Under the pieces are notes generated by a model. The model made no database searches and had not been told where the DNA came from. It was given only the letters and a program-made list of their open reading frames with translations. From Astropecten irregularis (taxonomy: Eukaryota > Echinodermata > Asteroidea > Paxillosida > Astropectinidae), in the NCBI GenBank assembly GCA_963971285.1, contig OZ020244.1, positions 3,720,001 through 3,784,000 of the forward strand: 64,000 nt of DNA, in the 5' to 3' direction. Made by a program: the position numbers and the translations under genes. Of the stretch, positions 31,201-46,639 are shown piece after piece (position 1 is the first letter of the stretch; every line of letters begins with the position of its first letter).

Positions 31201-33746
31201 ATGGTCTTCCCATGTGTGTATGAAGTTGAACACAATACAGTATTTGGACTTATAAATTTAGTACTTAGGTCATTTCTGTATTTTGGCATGTGTGATTTAA
31301 CAACTCACACACAGGAAATGGTGTCATTTGGATAAAATTCTCACAGCGATTCACAGCATTTGGTTTCAAGGGTTTCGGGACATGACCATGATGACTACCA
31401 GTAGATCTACATTTGAGTCATATTAATTCAAATGGCAATCTACATGTACATGCTTGCAATAGCCAGGAATTGGTCATGTGGGTGCTTATGAACCTGTTAC
31501 ACAAGTTGACTATTTTTATAGGAATTAGCCTTTTGGAAGTTAAAATTTAACAAAAACTGGTATACTGAATTCGTTCACTGTACGTAGACATCAAAATCAG
31601 GGGCCGATTTCACTAACGCATTGCGATAATCGTTACAGCCCAAATCCATCGCTAAATGGAAAATTTCCGTTTGGGCTTTAGCGATGATCGCAAAGCATTA
31701 GTGAAATCGGGCCCGATTTCACCAGACTAAAGACAATGTTGCTATATCCCATGATTCGGGGCAAGCTTTTGCTTAATTACATTTGAAACAGACGTCTTGC
31801 ACAAATGCACTGTTTATAATGGATAAGAATTGCACAAAGGAACCAGTCCATTCCAGAGATGGGTATCGCTATGCAAAAGCTTGCCCCGAATCATGTGATA
31901 TAGCAATAGAGTCTTTAGTCTGGAAAATTCAAACTGGGGCGTTTATGTGCAATGAAAGAAGTCTGTGTACCAGATACTATTCGGATTTAATGTGCAAAAG
32001 GCTTATTATTAAAATGCTATCATACAAGGTAGGAGACATCCGATAGCGAGAAGTCCCAAGCTTACCTCATCAAAAACAAACAGGAGAATATTCTGCGGTT
32101 GAGTCTGTAGAATGCTGCCCATGTAGTTGGTACCCAGCTCTTCCCTGGTAACCACCTTGCCTGCAGAAATTCTTGGTGTGTTGGCTAGAGATCTAAAGCA
32201 CAGATAGGGGATGACAAAACAGTAGAACCTCATTAATACGGTCATTCCAAAACTTTTCAGAAAACAATCGCAGAAATTTAGGTGAAACTAGTAGATGTTG
32301 CAGCACCTACTACCTAGCTACACCTGTTGGCTCTACTCCTCGATTTGACCCAGTAACTGGGGCACTGAAGTCCCTTTATAAATTTTGGGGGTCGACGGTC
32401 GGTCTAGGGCCCAGAGAATCCCATAGAGTTTGAGATTTTGTACACAGAAAAAAATCATACTTCACTGAACTTGCGCCAAAAATTTCCCCAAATGACAACC
32501 AAAAAACATCGCAAATCAGCTTCAAAAATGCTCCATCTTTTCTCAGAATGTCAGGGATGAAATGCAGCTTATTTGATTGTTTTCTGACCGATTTTTAAGC
32601 CGATTTGTGATGTCTTTGCTGTCATTTGGGGACAAGTAAGTTCGTGAAGTACGATTTTTTGTGTACAAAATCCTGAACTTAGTATGGGATTCTCTTTGGG
32701 ACAACCCCCAAAATTCAGGGAGTTCACCGCCCCAGTTGCTGGGTCTACACTGTAAAGTGTAAGGTAGCGAATCACAAATGCCAATGGTGAGAAAGAATTT
32801 TATCGGTAGAATTCATTCTCGCCATTCGAGATTTGCTCGACTTCGTAGCCATTGAATTTTAGGCGGTATTTTCGCATGATGGGGTATTCGGCGATTGTGG
32901 GTTGACGGGTCCTAAAACTATAAAGGAAAGGAAACTACTTTTTGAAAAGTAACTTACCTACTATACTTTGTTGGTCTCCTCCTCTATATAACCAAGATTA
33001 ATTTTTTGGAAAGAGGGCAGGGCTTTGATTTTTGAGGGAAATTATGGGGTAAAAACGGTAACCAAGATTGTAAAATTTCACCGCCGCACAGACGGCCGCA
33101 GACGAGAATAGTCTGGTTTCCACTCTGACATTTTGAGGACTCTTGATCTGTTGGGTCTGGGCACTAGACTAACCAGACCAGACAAAATGGCCTCACGTGA
33201 TCAGACGGTCTGTTTTAAAGTTTACAAGAAGCGCGTAAGAAAATTGAATTTTAACCCTGAAATGTTTAACAAATTTCTTCAATCTAGGCTTTTAAGGACC
33301 CAGGAACATTTGCTGAAAGTCAAAAGTATCATTTTTGAGGAGTAGAAGTTAGTTCAGAGCCAAAAAAATCAATGTGTTTTGGGATCCCGTCAACCCACAA
33401 TCGCCGGGTATTCTGCAATTACTCTATCCTTCCTGCATACCCATGGTTACGGTCTGTGTTCTTATTCATCCATGTTCTTATTTATTATGGCCAGAAGAAT
33501 GTTTTCCTTCCTTGGTGGTATGGCACACCTTCACTATCACACTTCACAGTCACATGACAAAATCTGACATTATTTCAGTTTGGTACAACACCCACAAAAC
33601 ACAATTAAAACGATCGAAAAAGCCAGTTATATTTACCTTGTATTGGACCATGCTATCAGCGGCAATGTCTCTTCACCAGAACACAACAAAGGCGAAAATA
33701 TCGCCAAGATTTGAAGCACAATTCGCATTGAAACAAACACGTCCAT
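25217..33746 (-). CDS. ATP6AP1: V-type proton ATPase subunit S1 (Ac45)
   Basis: Nine coding exons, in transcript order: 33746-33637, 32192-32066, 30611-30534, 30184-30000, 29187-29079, 28342-28095, 27260-27204, 26136-25893, 25444-25217. They have GT...AG borders, phases agree throughout, and 1,386 nt give 461 aa (human about 470). Residues 1-24 form a signal peptide, followed by LPLIAWSNTR, matching the start of the mature family protein. The luminal part has several N-glycosylation sequons (e.g. NST, NFT, NVST, NCT) and a dibasic GRR near 217-219 that may be processed. One transmembrane helix lies at about 415-438, and the short tail contains the conserved MDKFDDPKG-TIS. Ac45 is a type I membrane protein of the V-ATPase Vo sector, needed for assembly and sorting of the proton pump in secretory and endolysosomal membranes. 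Introns hold three minisatellites and many MITEs. Confidence 0.93.
25495..25860. repeat. 43-bp minisatellite in the last ATP6AP1 intron
   Basis: About 8.5 units contain CCCAGTGTATCCCAGTTCATG, TACCGTACC and CTCATATGCTGTA. It starts about 50 bp upstream (in gene direction) of the last exon's acceptor and occupies most of the 448-bp intron. All three plus-strand frames stay open by chance of unit length, with no coding meaning. Confidence 0.9.
26218..26752. repeat. 81-bp minisatellite in an ATP6AP1 intron
   Basis: About 6.5 units of 81 bp (27 codons, so two frames remain open) share CCAGCTGGAGTGTATTGGAGG and CTCTCAGTGAAGGTTACTGG. One unit has lost CTCCTACT (near 26425) and one near 26690 lacks the TGTGTCAAA segment. 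CCCTCCAGCTGGAG is a short palindrome. Confidence 0.9.
26818..27160. mobile_element. MITE with AAAGGTA...TACCTTT ends
   Basis: Ends read AAAGGCATAATACAGG and CCTGTACTGTACCTTT, roughly inverted. The interior (TTTCTGGATAAATACAGCATTTCAGGC, CATCTTCATA) recurs at 30.3, 39.3, 48.4, 50.2 and 61.1 kb. It shows no coding capacity. Confidence 0.6.
27800..28040. repeat. Dispersed repeat with CCAGGCCTGGGC-type arms
   Basis: It shares GATCATAGTTGGCATAAACC and GAACTATCAACTTCAAG (in inverse orientation) with the region 59820-60095, and part with 42120-42270. Copies end in GC-rich words such as GCCTGGCCAGGC. A MITE-like origin is possible. Confidence 0.5.
28405..28605 (-). mobile_element. tRNA-like SINE
   Basis: The minus strand reads AGGGCTAGATAGCTCAGTTGG (A box) and an altered B box. 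Its tail side, ATCCTTGGGATAAAGTGG with TGGCTTCTGACTGGCAGA, is shared with the copies at 39.7 and 62.2 kb. It lies in ATP6AP1 intron 5, between exon 6 and the 11-bp array. Confidence 0.7.
28614..29075. repeat. 11-bp minisatellite abutting an ATP6AP1 splice donor
   Basis: About 42 units of CAAGCAGCRAT (variants ACC for ATC) run without interruption up to intron position +5 of the donor at 29079|29078. Eleven is not a multiple of three, so the 215-codon open frame across it is an accident of composition. Confidence 0.92.
29438..29696 (-). mobile_element. tRNA-like dispersed repeat (second SINE family)
   Basis: Minus-strand GTGGGTTCGAGTCCAGCC resembles a pol III B box. The body (CAAGACGCTTTG, CTCCCCACGGAGTTGAGATGG, TTCAGGAATGTAAATG) recurs at about 35985-36255 and 59190-59400. 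It is adjacent to a MITE at 29697. Confidence 0.55.
29697..29835. mobile_element. Palindromic MITE, GGGGTCGATTTCAC family
   Basis: Ends GGGGTCGATTTCACC and GAAATCGACCC frame a near-palindromic interior containing CGTAACTTACTATTAATCGTAGG and its partner CTTGAGTTACAATCGATCATAAGG in the second half. Other copies are at 41442-41580, 42277-42418, 45299-45446 and 56958-57097. Confidence 0.8.
30827..31039. mobile_element. MITE rich in TACCACAC words
   Basis: It starts TTAACCCTTACCCC and shares CACAAGACAAGAGCTGCTTACC, AACCACACTGTAG and GTGGTAAACTATGG with copies at 35474-35690 and 45200-45575. The far end (AGCAGGTTGGTTAA) is eroded. Confidence 0.6.
31600..31713. mobile_element. Palindromic MITE, GGGGCCGATTTCACTAACG family
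   Basis: Left end GGGGCCGATTTCACTAACGC and right end GCATTAGTGAAATCGGGCCC frame inverted AGCCCAAATCCATCGC / TTTGGGCTTTAGCGATGATCGC arms. Nearly complete sister copies lie at 56449-56600 and 58972-59123 in RAD18 introns. Confidence 0.85.
31709..31925. mobile_element. Palindromic MITE with CCAGACTAAAG arms
   Basis: The left end GGGCCCGATTTCACC abuts the preceding MITE. Arms of about 48 bp (CCAGACTAAAGAC... / ...GAGTCTTTAGTCTGG, including ATGATTCGGGGCAAGC on both sides) flank a central unique segment. The right terminal GTGAAATCGGGCC is missing or eroded. Confidence 0.75.
32347..32745. mobile_element. MITE with GACCCAGTAACTGGGGC ends
   Basis: A 399-bp palindromic element in the first ATP6AP1 intron. 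It starts GACCCAGTAACTGGGGC and ends GCCCCAGTTGCTGGGTC, with further inverted words (AATTTTGGGGG / CCCCCAAAATT; AAATTTCCCCAAATGAC / GTCATTTGGGG). One end of the same family is at 40535-40580. Confidence 0.8.
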
Positions 33747-34101
33747 CTTCGGTACTGTCTAGAAAAATAGTGAAAATTTCACTCAAAAGTGCAATGACCT
33801 CCTACCTAATGATCATATGATTGGCGCGTTTGGCTATTAGATAAACAGAGGGGGACTTTGGATTTAAAAAACTGATAATAAATAAGTAAATCATGATAAA
33901 ATCGTTTTATTTATTAAATACCCGTGGCGAGTAAGTTACAATTCCCAACATATTTTGGAAATTATGGGAAAATAAACGTTAGAAATGTCCCAATTGAGAT
34001 GTTTTTTGTTGGAAAGATGATGCAATAAATTCATTTTAAACATAAAACAGCCGTATCACGAATGAGATTTAGCGCCCTCTTGTGGTTAACTTTCACCATC
34101 G
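33747..34101. promoter_or_regulatory. Shared divergent promoter of ATP6AP1 and RPS23
   Basis: The interval separates the ATP6AP1 start codon (minus strand) from the presumed RPS23 transcription start (plus strand). A CCAAT box for the minus direction lies at 33824-33820, 74 bp before the ATP6AP1 ATG. No TATA box sits suitably for either gene. Close head-to-head spacing of housekeeping genes suggests a bidirectional promoter; this is inferred from geometry. Confidence 0.6.
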
Positions 34102-34130
34102 CCCTTTTCGTTTCTTTGCAATCGACAACC
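34102..34130 (+). promoter_or_regulatory. RPS23 5' UTR with 5'-TOP tract
   Basis: CCCTTTTC (34102-34109) followed by a second pyrimidine run lies 22-29 bp before the ATG. Ribosomal protein mRNAs begin with such a 5' terminal oligopyrimidine tract, which couples their translation to mTORC1/LARP1. The exact start site is inferred. Confidence 0.65.
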
Positions 34131-39003
<4,873 letters not shown>

Positions 39004-39146
39004 AAAGGGTCACGTCATAGACCAGAACGAACCAAACCCAGCAATGACGTTTCTATATCATTGACATTCATTTAACAACCACACACACATTTAAAGTACC
39101 CATTTACACAAAAAGGGTAGACTCAATTCCATTGAGTTTCGTTTGT

Positions 39147-39216
39147 AATAAAATCCTTTAGTATTGGTTTTTAGGTTTCTCAAGAAGCTATGAGATCAGT
39201 TGGATGATGAAATAAA
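39147..39216 (+). terminator. RPS23 polyadenylation signals
   Basis: AATAAA occurs at 39147-39152 and again at 39211-39216, 144 and 208 bp after the stop codon. This is the expected spacing for a short ribosomal protein 3' UTR. Which one is used cannot be told. Confidence 0.6.
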
Positions 39217-39308
39217 ATTGACAAATGTACATGTCTTACATTGGCCTCAATAAGTAAACAATGTGTGAATTTGTTGTCCTTTTGATTTTGGTACTTGTGC
39301 TTATTTAT

Positions 39309-39652
39309 TAAAGGTACAGTACAGGATTGGTAACATACTCAAACAAATGTTCACAGATTTGCGTATAACTTTCAGGATTTGAAGATGGTGCTGGTAGAAG
39401 CATACCATTAAAATATTTCCACCTGAAATGGTGTATTTTTCCAGAAAATAATAAAACACAGACCGAAAACAATTTTGATCTTGGGGTAAGATCAAAACCA
39501 CTCTATGTTTTGTAAGAAAAATTGAGTTGGGTTTTTGCTATTTCGTGACTCAGATGTCCGATTGAACAGGCTTATTATATTGCATGTATCATAATTGGTT
39601 TGACAGCGCAAGTGCTGCTCTGTGACCTTTACCAATCGTGTATTATACCTCA
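39309..39652. mobile_element. MITE with AAAGGTACAGTACAGG ends
   Basis: It begins AAAGGTACAGTACAGGATTGG and ends with inverted CCAATCGTGTATTATACCT. The interior includes TTGATCTTGGGGTAAGATCAA. It is an inverse-orientation relative of 26818-27160. Confidence 0.7.
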
Positions 39653-39659
39653 AAAGTAT

Positions 39660-39885
39660 TCATATCAATCATCAAATAACCACAAAGGAAACTGACTGGA
39701 GCGAGATTTGAATTTGACTTCCAGGACACCATACCGGACACTCTTACCGACTGAGCTTTCCAGCCCTACATTGGTTGTGTCCCCAATATTCAATTATCTT
39801 CGTTCATTTGGCAGTCAGAAGTCATGAAACCGCTCGCATACCGCTATATCCCAAGGATCATTTAAGATACACGCAACATTAGCAA
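39660..39885 (-). mobile_element. tRNA-like SINE
   Basis: The minus-strand A-box region AGGGCTGGAAAGCTCAGTCGG, an altered B box, and the family 3' part ATGATCCTTGGGATATAGCGG / TGACTTCTGACTGCCAAATG are visible. It starts ATCATCAAATAACCACAAAGG like the 15.65-kb copy. It lies between the convergent RPS23 and TIMM17 genes. Confidence 0.75.
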
Positions 39886-41916
39886 TGCTACAACCTGAGA
39901 ACTATGATTAATTAAGTTTAACACGGCACTATGGATGTGACACTTCAGAGCAATCAGTACAAAACTTCTCCAAACTTTGCTTATATGAAACTTTATTTGT
40001 ACATGTACAATCACAAAAATGGTCAGGTGCACTTTAATTACGGCTACATTCCCAGCTCAACATGCTTCATGGCATGACAACTATCACCAAAGCTTGGGGA
40101 CAAGACCATTTCTCATATAATTAGTGTCTTCAATAGCATACATACAGAAAACATAACTCATGATTAATATTGGAAATACTAAATTTAAGTAGTATGCTTT
40201 AACAAGCATCAAATCTCACTTTAAAAAACAAGGTCTACTTCAGTTTGCGGAAACACCATGTAAGAATCGTTTGTACTTTCGCACTTCTTATTTGGTCGCA
40301 CTTCTTGTAAGGTCTCAACATTTTGACTAGCCTGCTCCTGATGATGACTAGAGCATGCTAGTCGAAATGTTGAGATGTAACGAGAAGTGCTAACGAAATA
40401 AGTACGAATGTACAAATGATTCTTACATGTTGTTTCTGCAAACCGATCCACATACCAATTGTCACCATACAAAGCCTCAAATCTTTCTTAAGGTCTATTT
40501 CATGTTGAAATATTTTAAACTGATAGGTAATAATTAGACCCAGTAACTGGGACACTGTAATCCCTTTTCTTAGTTTTGGGACTCCGACTATCTAGTTTTT
40601 AAAATAAATGTGGTAACGTAATCCTGTTAAATTTCCATTGAAATGGGTTTCACATCTCGGGAAAACACAAAGACAAACATTTTTTACTTTTAAAACTGAA
40701 TTTGTGCCTTTTCCTGTGTCTATTAGTAGCTCAATTATGTCAAGTTCACAACTGTACAGTGATTATTTAAAAATTATTGGTTGAACAACTCGATTAAAAT
40801 AATTTACAAAATTAACAACACGTCATTATGGATGGGGGAAATTTTCACTACATATGGTAATCTTGGCCATTCTATCGGGACGTGGTGCGATTTCTGATAG
40901 CGCCCTCGATATGCGGACCTTTTCAAGGAGAGGTCGGTAGTCTGATTAAATTTAGGATAAGATGCAGTACCACCGTGGTGATTTTCAAATTGTGACATCA
41001 CATATTGCCTAGCAACTAAAGATTGATTCAAATTTAAGATCAGTCTTAGCGTTTAGTGAAATCGACCACTGATCTTGATCTTGTGCAACAACAAAGTTCC
41101 ACTGTTCACCCCTAGAAGCCATTTGAAGTATTGACCATCTTCCTACCGTCAATATGAATGTTGCATATGCTAGGGGCATTTAAGAAATGGAGGCTCTGGC
41201 TCCGGCTCCATTTCGTGAATCAACTCTGAAATAACGGGTATCAAAATAGAGGCTTTTGGCTGCGGTTCGGAAGTAGATTCTCTGGTTTGAAAAAGAATAA
41301 AAAGCTTCAGTTTCAATGAAAAACCAGAACCAACATTTTCAGCATATGGATGACAGAGCCTGAGCCTCTGTTTTGTACACCCCTTACGAATGTCACCCAG
41401 CCACTGAATTTTAAAACAGAATTCCATAACCAAAAGGTTCTGAAGTCGATTTCACGAAGCCCTACGATCAATCGTAACTCGAGATACGAAGGATAACCCA
41501 TCAAATCCTACGTAGGGGTGATATGCATCATAAGTCCTATGATTGATAGTAAGTTACGATGAGTTTGGTGAAAATCGACCGCAGGAAGAATAAGCATGAT
41601 ATATTTTTACATTACGCCATACCTTCTCAATTTGTCAATATTCTAACCCCTTAACAGTGACTTAATATACACTTTTGTTTGTCTTAATACTGGGAAACAC
41701 GGCCCATACCAAATCACCACAAAGCAATTCCAATGATACAAAATCATCTCATAAATATGGTTACAACTCTCTAAACATCGAACAGTTGGTACATGAAACA
41801 GTTGCAGACGGTTGGAAAGTGGCATGGGACGATGACCAGCTCTGCAGCTGTTTCATGCGCCCAATTTTGAAAAGTCCATAGTAATTAATGTACACTAATA
41901 ATAAACAGGCGGGGTA
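39886..41916. other. Convergent intergenic region with MITE remains; no gene
   Basis: It contains a MITE end at 40535-40580 (GACCCAGTAACTGGGAC). It also has a diverged palindromic MITE ending GTGAAATCGACCA near 41070, a GGCTCCGGCTCC-ended repeat (41180-41380, relatives at 57577-57815 and 61812-62025) and a complete MITE at 41442-41580. The TIMM17 3' UTR must lie at its right edge. Confidence 0.5.
41442..41580. mobile_element. Palindromic MITE, GGTCGATTTCAC family
   Basis: Ends AAGTCGATTTCACG and TGAAAATCGACC; interior as in the 29697 copy but inverted. Confidence 0.75.
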
Positions 41917-44900
41917 TCATTGATACTGTGCAGAGCCAAAAGGGGGCGGAGCCTTCGGGCCTAGCTGCGAGGGATCTTCCATCTGAGGATTCACTGGAGA
42001 AAACCAAAGAAACACCAACAAAATACTTTTGTTAACAAGCTTTGAATGCAGCACAGAAATATGCTAAGCAAACTGAGCAGACACAGTTATACAACCAAAA
42101 CTCTGTGTGATGTTTCATAATGGAGAAAAACTTGAATACTGGTTGGGCCAAGCCACTAAAAAGCCTGGCCAGGCCTGGGCTTTGCCTGGGGTCTTGGGCT
42201 TCTATAATCCCCAGCCTTGAACTATCAACTTCAAGACCTTGCTTTGTCATGGATCATAGTTGACACTATTAAACCAGGGGGTTGATTTCAAAGCCCTATG
42301 ATCAATCATATTAACTCAAGTTACGAAGGATAACCCATCGTATCCTACGTAGGGCTGCAATGCATCATAAGTCCTACGATTAATAGTAAGTTACGAAGAA
42401 TTTGTTGAAATTTACCCCTGTTTATGTCTAGCGCAGAAACATGGAAAAACCAGATTGCACTCTTATAAGTTTAAGATGCGTGCGTGTACACTAGTCCACT
42501 CTGGTTAGTCTCGTACCCAGACCCAACAGATGAAGAGTCGTACTTAGGAGAGTTACTTTTTGTAGAAGCTGGGTACCAGACTAACCAGAGTGGACTAATG
42601 TACACGAACGCCGTTTAAGAAGCTTTTATCAGTGCATTCGAGCTCCAAGAAACCTCAAGAGGCATAGTCTTTTATAGTTCTTTAAAGGGCGGCTGCAGTG
42701 CTTTTTTCAGTCAGGTTATTTTATTGCCTTCATACAGAGAATATACTGACAAATAATGAATGGCAAGTCTTATTTTGGTTTCAAACCAGCATTTGGTTTT
42801 CCTTTGAATGGCTTTGTAAAACGGGGGAGTTTCACGCATACTCATGTAGGGAACCAACAGCCAAAATATAATGAAAAAACATAAGAAATGCAGAGGCAAA
42901 CTTGACCTACAGAAATGGTTTGGTAACAAAATTACACCACCAGTTGAGAGTGAAAGGAACATATTTGGCAAAATAAAACCATTGAGGAGGAAAAGGTCTG
43001 TCAGAAAACCTAAAAAACAACTGCAACTTTTTGTGCACAAATCAATTGGGTTACTGCTCTCAGTTCCCCAGATGACATCACAGTTTTGATCATGAATATG
43101 GAAATGCTAATTAGCATACAAACCAAAAAACCTGTTTTTAACCCTGAATCAGTGTGAGGAAGCGGGTAAAATTACAATCCCCATGTACAGTTTTTTTATT
43201 GGCACATGTTCAAGCCATAATATTCCCATTGCAGAGATGATGGGGTGGGGGTGGGGTGGGGTTTGTTAAAGAGGTATTGGGAGGGGAAGAAAATCGCTTC
43301 GCAAATTTGCAAGAGGAATGACGGGGCTGAATGACTGAGAGGTTTGCATACCTGGTCTGAATTGATCGGCCGACATCCGAGTCATCAGGATTCCAATGCC
43401 TTCAATCATTGCCAGTAAAACACCACCTGCAGATAAACATAAACAACAACCTATGATACCACAGCAATCACAAACTGAATACCAAGCTTCATCAAAATGG
43501 AGACATGGAGGTTAGAACCATCCCCCTGCCCTCAACAGCTCAACCAAAAAAGTTGGATAAGGCTTTAGCTCTACTAGCACGACACTTGCCCAGTTGCCCT
43601 TCTTCAGGATATTTGCCTTCATAGAATTTACAAATAATGAAAAATGTTGGCCACTGGATTGTTCCCCTTTCTTGAAAAGTGTTGACTCACCTATCAAAGC
43701 TGAGCTTCCCATGGCTAGGGCCCCATCTGTAAAAGAAACAAACACATCTTTATTTTAGCGGGAATTATATCCAACAGATTAGAGCTTCCAACAGATTGGA
43801 GCTTCCAATATATTTGAGCTTCCAACAGATAAGAGCTTCAAACAGACAGGAGCTTCCAACAGATTACAGCTTTCAACAGATTGGGGCTTCCAACAGATTA
43901 GAGCTTCCAACAGATTGGGGTTTCCAACATATTGAAGCTTCCAACATATTGAAGCTTCCAAAAGATTAGAGCATCCAACAGATTGGAGCTTCCGACAGAT
44001 TGGAGCTTCCAACAGATTGGAGCTTCCAACAGATTGGAGCTTCCAACAGATTGGAGCTTCCAACATATTGGAACCTTCAACAGAATGGCATCCCAACAGA
44101 CTGGAGCCTCCAGGAGACTACAGCTTCCAAGAACTTTGGGAGTCCAACTCATTTGAGCTTTCAACAGACTGTAAAATCCAACAGATTGTAGCATCGAATC
44201 CTATCCACTTTACTCCACTGGACAACTTACTCAGACTGAAATTGATCCCTATGTGCTTCAAAAACAAGTTGCAGGGCTTGCCACCAGATACGTCAAAAGG
44301 TAAATAAAATTGGGTTTAGTTATCCTTCCTGTTACTTACTTCTTGCAGCTAAGGCAGCCCCAGTGAGTGCCCCACTTGTGATAGAGTTCCACGGATCTTC
44401 CTTCTTACGTATGTGCACCAGAGCGCAGTCAAAGGTTGAGAACAGACCGCCCCATACTGCAAAGTTACCTGTAGTGAAGTAAGATGCGTGTATGAATGAG
44501 ACATAACAGAGCTTTCCCAATGGCATGATTTTTGGTGGGTATGCAACTATACATAGCTGTAAAAAATACATACCACCATTGTTTGTGTTGTGTTCATTAC
44601 ATTCAGCAATATCTTTGAATGTTTATGAAACGTTGTGTACAAATTGTGTTTATGTGGTTTTGCTTGGCTTTGATGGCTCGCCATAGTTTCCGCCATCTTG
44701 GTTGGCAAAAACTCGGGCTGTGACGTTGCAAAAGAAAGGTGTAGATATAGAACATATAGAACATGCACAGGCCAATGAAAGAGAGACTGTACGATTGGAA
44801 AAATGGAATTGGGGAAAATGGAATGTTTTACTCATGTCTGTGAATCTTTTGGTCAATATTTGGCATCAAAGAAATCTAACATTATGTACTTACCCCCTAC

Positions 44901-46639
44901 AACAGGCGCTTTGTGTTTTACTGTTAAAATACTGCCAACTAGTCTCTGTCTTAAGCCCTGTAGTAGACAAAACAAAAACAAACACATAAACAATGTTTTA
45001 ATATGCTCAAGCCATCGTGCCGGTGCAGCAACACTAATAATAATGTAAAAAAAATAACTGGATTTATAGAGCGCCAAATTGCCAAAGGATACATGGCGCT
45101 GAAGAAGAATTGTACAAGTTACTTTGTGTCAGTGTAATAAAAATGTTGCATGGAACATGTTTAGTTTCCAGAGGATTCATCTTCACACAGCAATACACAT
45201 GTTAACCAAACCCTCCATGCTTACCACACAAGACAAGAGCTTACCACACAAGACAAGAGCTGCTTACTACAAATTACCACAGTCTCTAAAGGGGATCTGG
45301 GCCGATTTCACCATTCATCGTAACTTACTATCAATCGTAGGACTTATGATGCATTGCAGTCCTATGTAGGATACAATAGGTTATCCTTCGTACCTCGAGT
45401 TACGATCGATTGTAGGGTAGGCCAAGGGCTTCATGAAATCGACCCCAAGATCCTAAACCACGCATTACCATACAAACCACACTGTAGTGCATTGTGGTAT
45501 TGAGGAAACCACACATATAACCACAGAAAAAACAAAATGTGGTAAACTGTGGTATGCAGGTGGGTTAGGGTAAATGCATGAGTCATGATACATGACTGAA
45601 CATGAAAAGCTATAGACGAACTGAAATATACAAACACTGGAAGAACTTCCTGAGATGTCTGCAACAGCAAACATAGTAGTGCTTTATTATGGGCCTGTTT
45701 GTTTCAGGTACATGATCAGTGCGCGCAAATGCTTCTCCAGGTTGCAGGCAGGATATGCTAACAATGCCATCCGGGATCAGCAGGATCACCGATCGCATGC
45801 CTGAGACAAACGGGCCCAAATGCGAAATCGTTGTTCCTATGGGATGACGTCAGGCTAAGTGATTGATACTTACAGCAGGTGCATTTCTGGCTCCCAGTAT
45901 TGAGTGTACGACTCCACCTCCTATGCAGCCCATAGAGAATGCACCACCACAGTCATCCACGATCCTCCAAGGACTGAAACAAAAAAACATTCATACATTT
46001 TTGGTACCATTCGAAAGACATGGCGAGCTCTGTCGAAGTGGCAATGATTCGAGTGGGTGATGCCGAGTAAGTGCACATGCGCGTCAGTTTCATTCATGAA
46101 ACGTTTTCATACCGTTTTCCCCCATAATTTCCCTCAAAAATCAAAGCCCTGCCCCTTTCCACAAATTTAATCTTGTTAATAATATTGAACTGAAGTGGAC
46201 ACCACGAACGTATATTTAGATAGGCCTAAGTCTTTTTATAAAAAGTTGTTTTATTCACTTTAATATAGGTATCGGACCTGGTTGTACACCATTACCCCTA
46301 TATCATTTAATTTTAATGATTTATTCATTTATTTTAGGGGGCATCCATAGGCCTACCACCAGTGCAATGACAATGCAATGAGATTACATCATTCATTCAT
46401 ACACCATTGCATTGCATAGCCTAGGAGTAGGAACAAATCTAACGAACACTTGAAAACTTAAAGTAGGCCTAGGCCTATTCATTACGTATTTAATGGGAGC
46501 TGGTATTAAAAATAGACAATTCAACATTAAGAGTATCTGATCGCATTTCTAGTTCCCTCATTTCTACACGAAAAATCAGCTATTTTGAATGGAAATCTTG
46601 TCGGAAAACTTACCAAGGTTCACGTGCGTATTCCTCCAT
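41917..46639 (-). CDS. TIMM17: Mitochondrial import inner membrane translocase subunit TIM17
   Basis: Seven coding exons, in transcript order: 46639-46614, 45973-45874, 44957-44894, 44468-44340, 43726-43691, 43426-43352, 41993-41917. All have GT...AG borders and consistent phases, giving 168 aa (vertebrate TIMM17A/B about 171). It starts [21 protein letters not shown] and continues through [34 protein letters not shown], the family hallmark [16 protein letters not shown] and a last exon ending EDPSQLGP...QYQ. Four membrane spans are expected. C9 and C78 correspond to the pair that forms a structural disulphide in yeast Tim17. TIM17 is a core channel-lining subunit of the TIM23 presequence translocase in the inner mitochondrial membrane. 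A versus B type cannot be told. Intron 4 contains a 17-bp minisatellite and intron 2 contains nested MITEs. Confidence 0.95.
42277..42418. mobile_element. Palindromic MITE, GGGGTTGATTTCA variant
   Basis: Same family as 29697-29835 with slightly eroded ends; it keeps TACGATTAATAGTAAGTTACG. It lies in the last TIMM17 intron. Confidence 0.7.
42483..42605. mobile_element. Short palindromic MITE with CTCTGGTTAG arms
   Basis: Arms TAGTCCACTCTGGTTAGTC and ACTAACCAGAGTGGACTA flank CTGGGTACC / GGTACCCAG-like words. Related ends are seen at 33110-33180 and 51360-51425. Confidence 0.65.
43769..44190. repeat. 17-bp minisatellite in TIMM17 intron 4
   Basis: About 25 units of AGCTTCCAACAGATTGG, most perfect in the block 43980-44070 and decaying to both sides. 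Three units make 51 bp, so several frames stay open without coding meaning. Confidence 0.92.
45200..45575. mobile_element. TACCACAC-type MITE interrupted by a second MITE
   Basis: Outer parts match 30827-31039 (ACAAGACAAGAGCTGCTTAC, AACCACACTGTAG, GTGGTAAACTGTGG, GGGTTAGGG end). The middle (45299-45446) is a complete GGNCGATTTCACC palindromic MITE inserted at a GATC word present on both sides. A local duplication of TTACCACACAAGACAAGAGC is seen near the left end. Confidence 0.7.
45990..46108. repeat. Dispersed repeat, second copy of 35045-35172
   Basis: Shares TTTTTGGTACCATTCGAAAGA and GCGCGTCAGTTTCATTCATGA. The downstream part (CCCATAATTTCCCTCAAAAATC) also matches 33000-33060 in inverse orientation. 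Confidence 0.55.

Noticed and set aside
42871-43089. Basic 72-codon plus-strand open frame opposite a TIMM17 intron
   Set aside because: Lys/Arg-rich from A-rich composition, with no family resemblance and no splice sites.
43769-44190. CRISPR-like array of direct repeats
   Set aside because: Units are directly adjacent without unique spacers, the DNA is eukaryotic, and no Cas gene exists. The same holds for the other arrays here.
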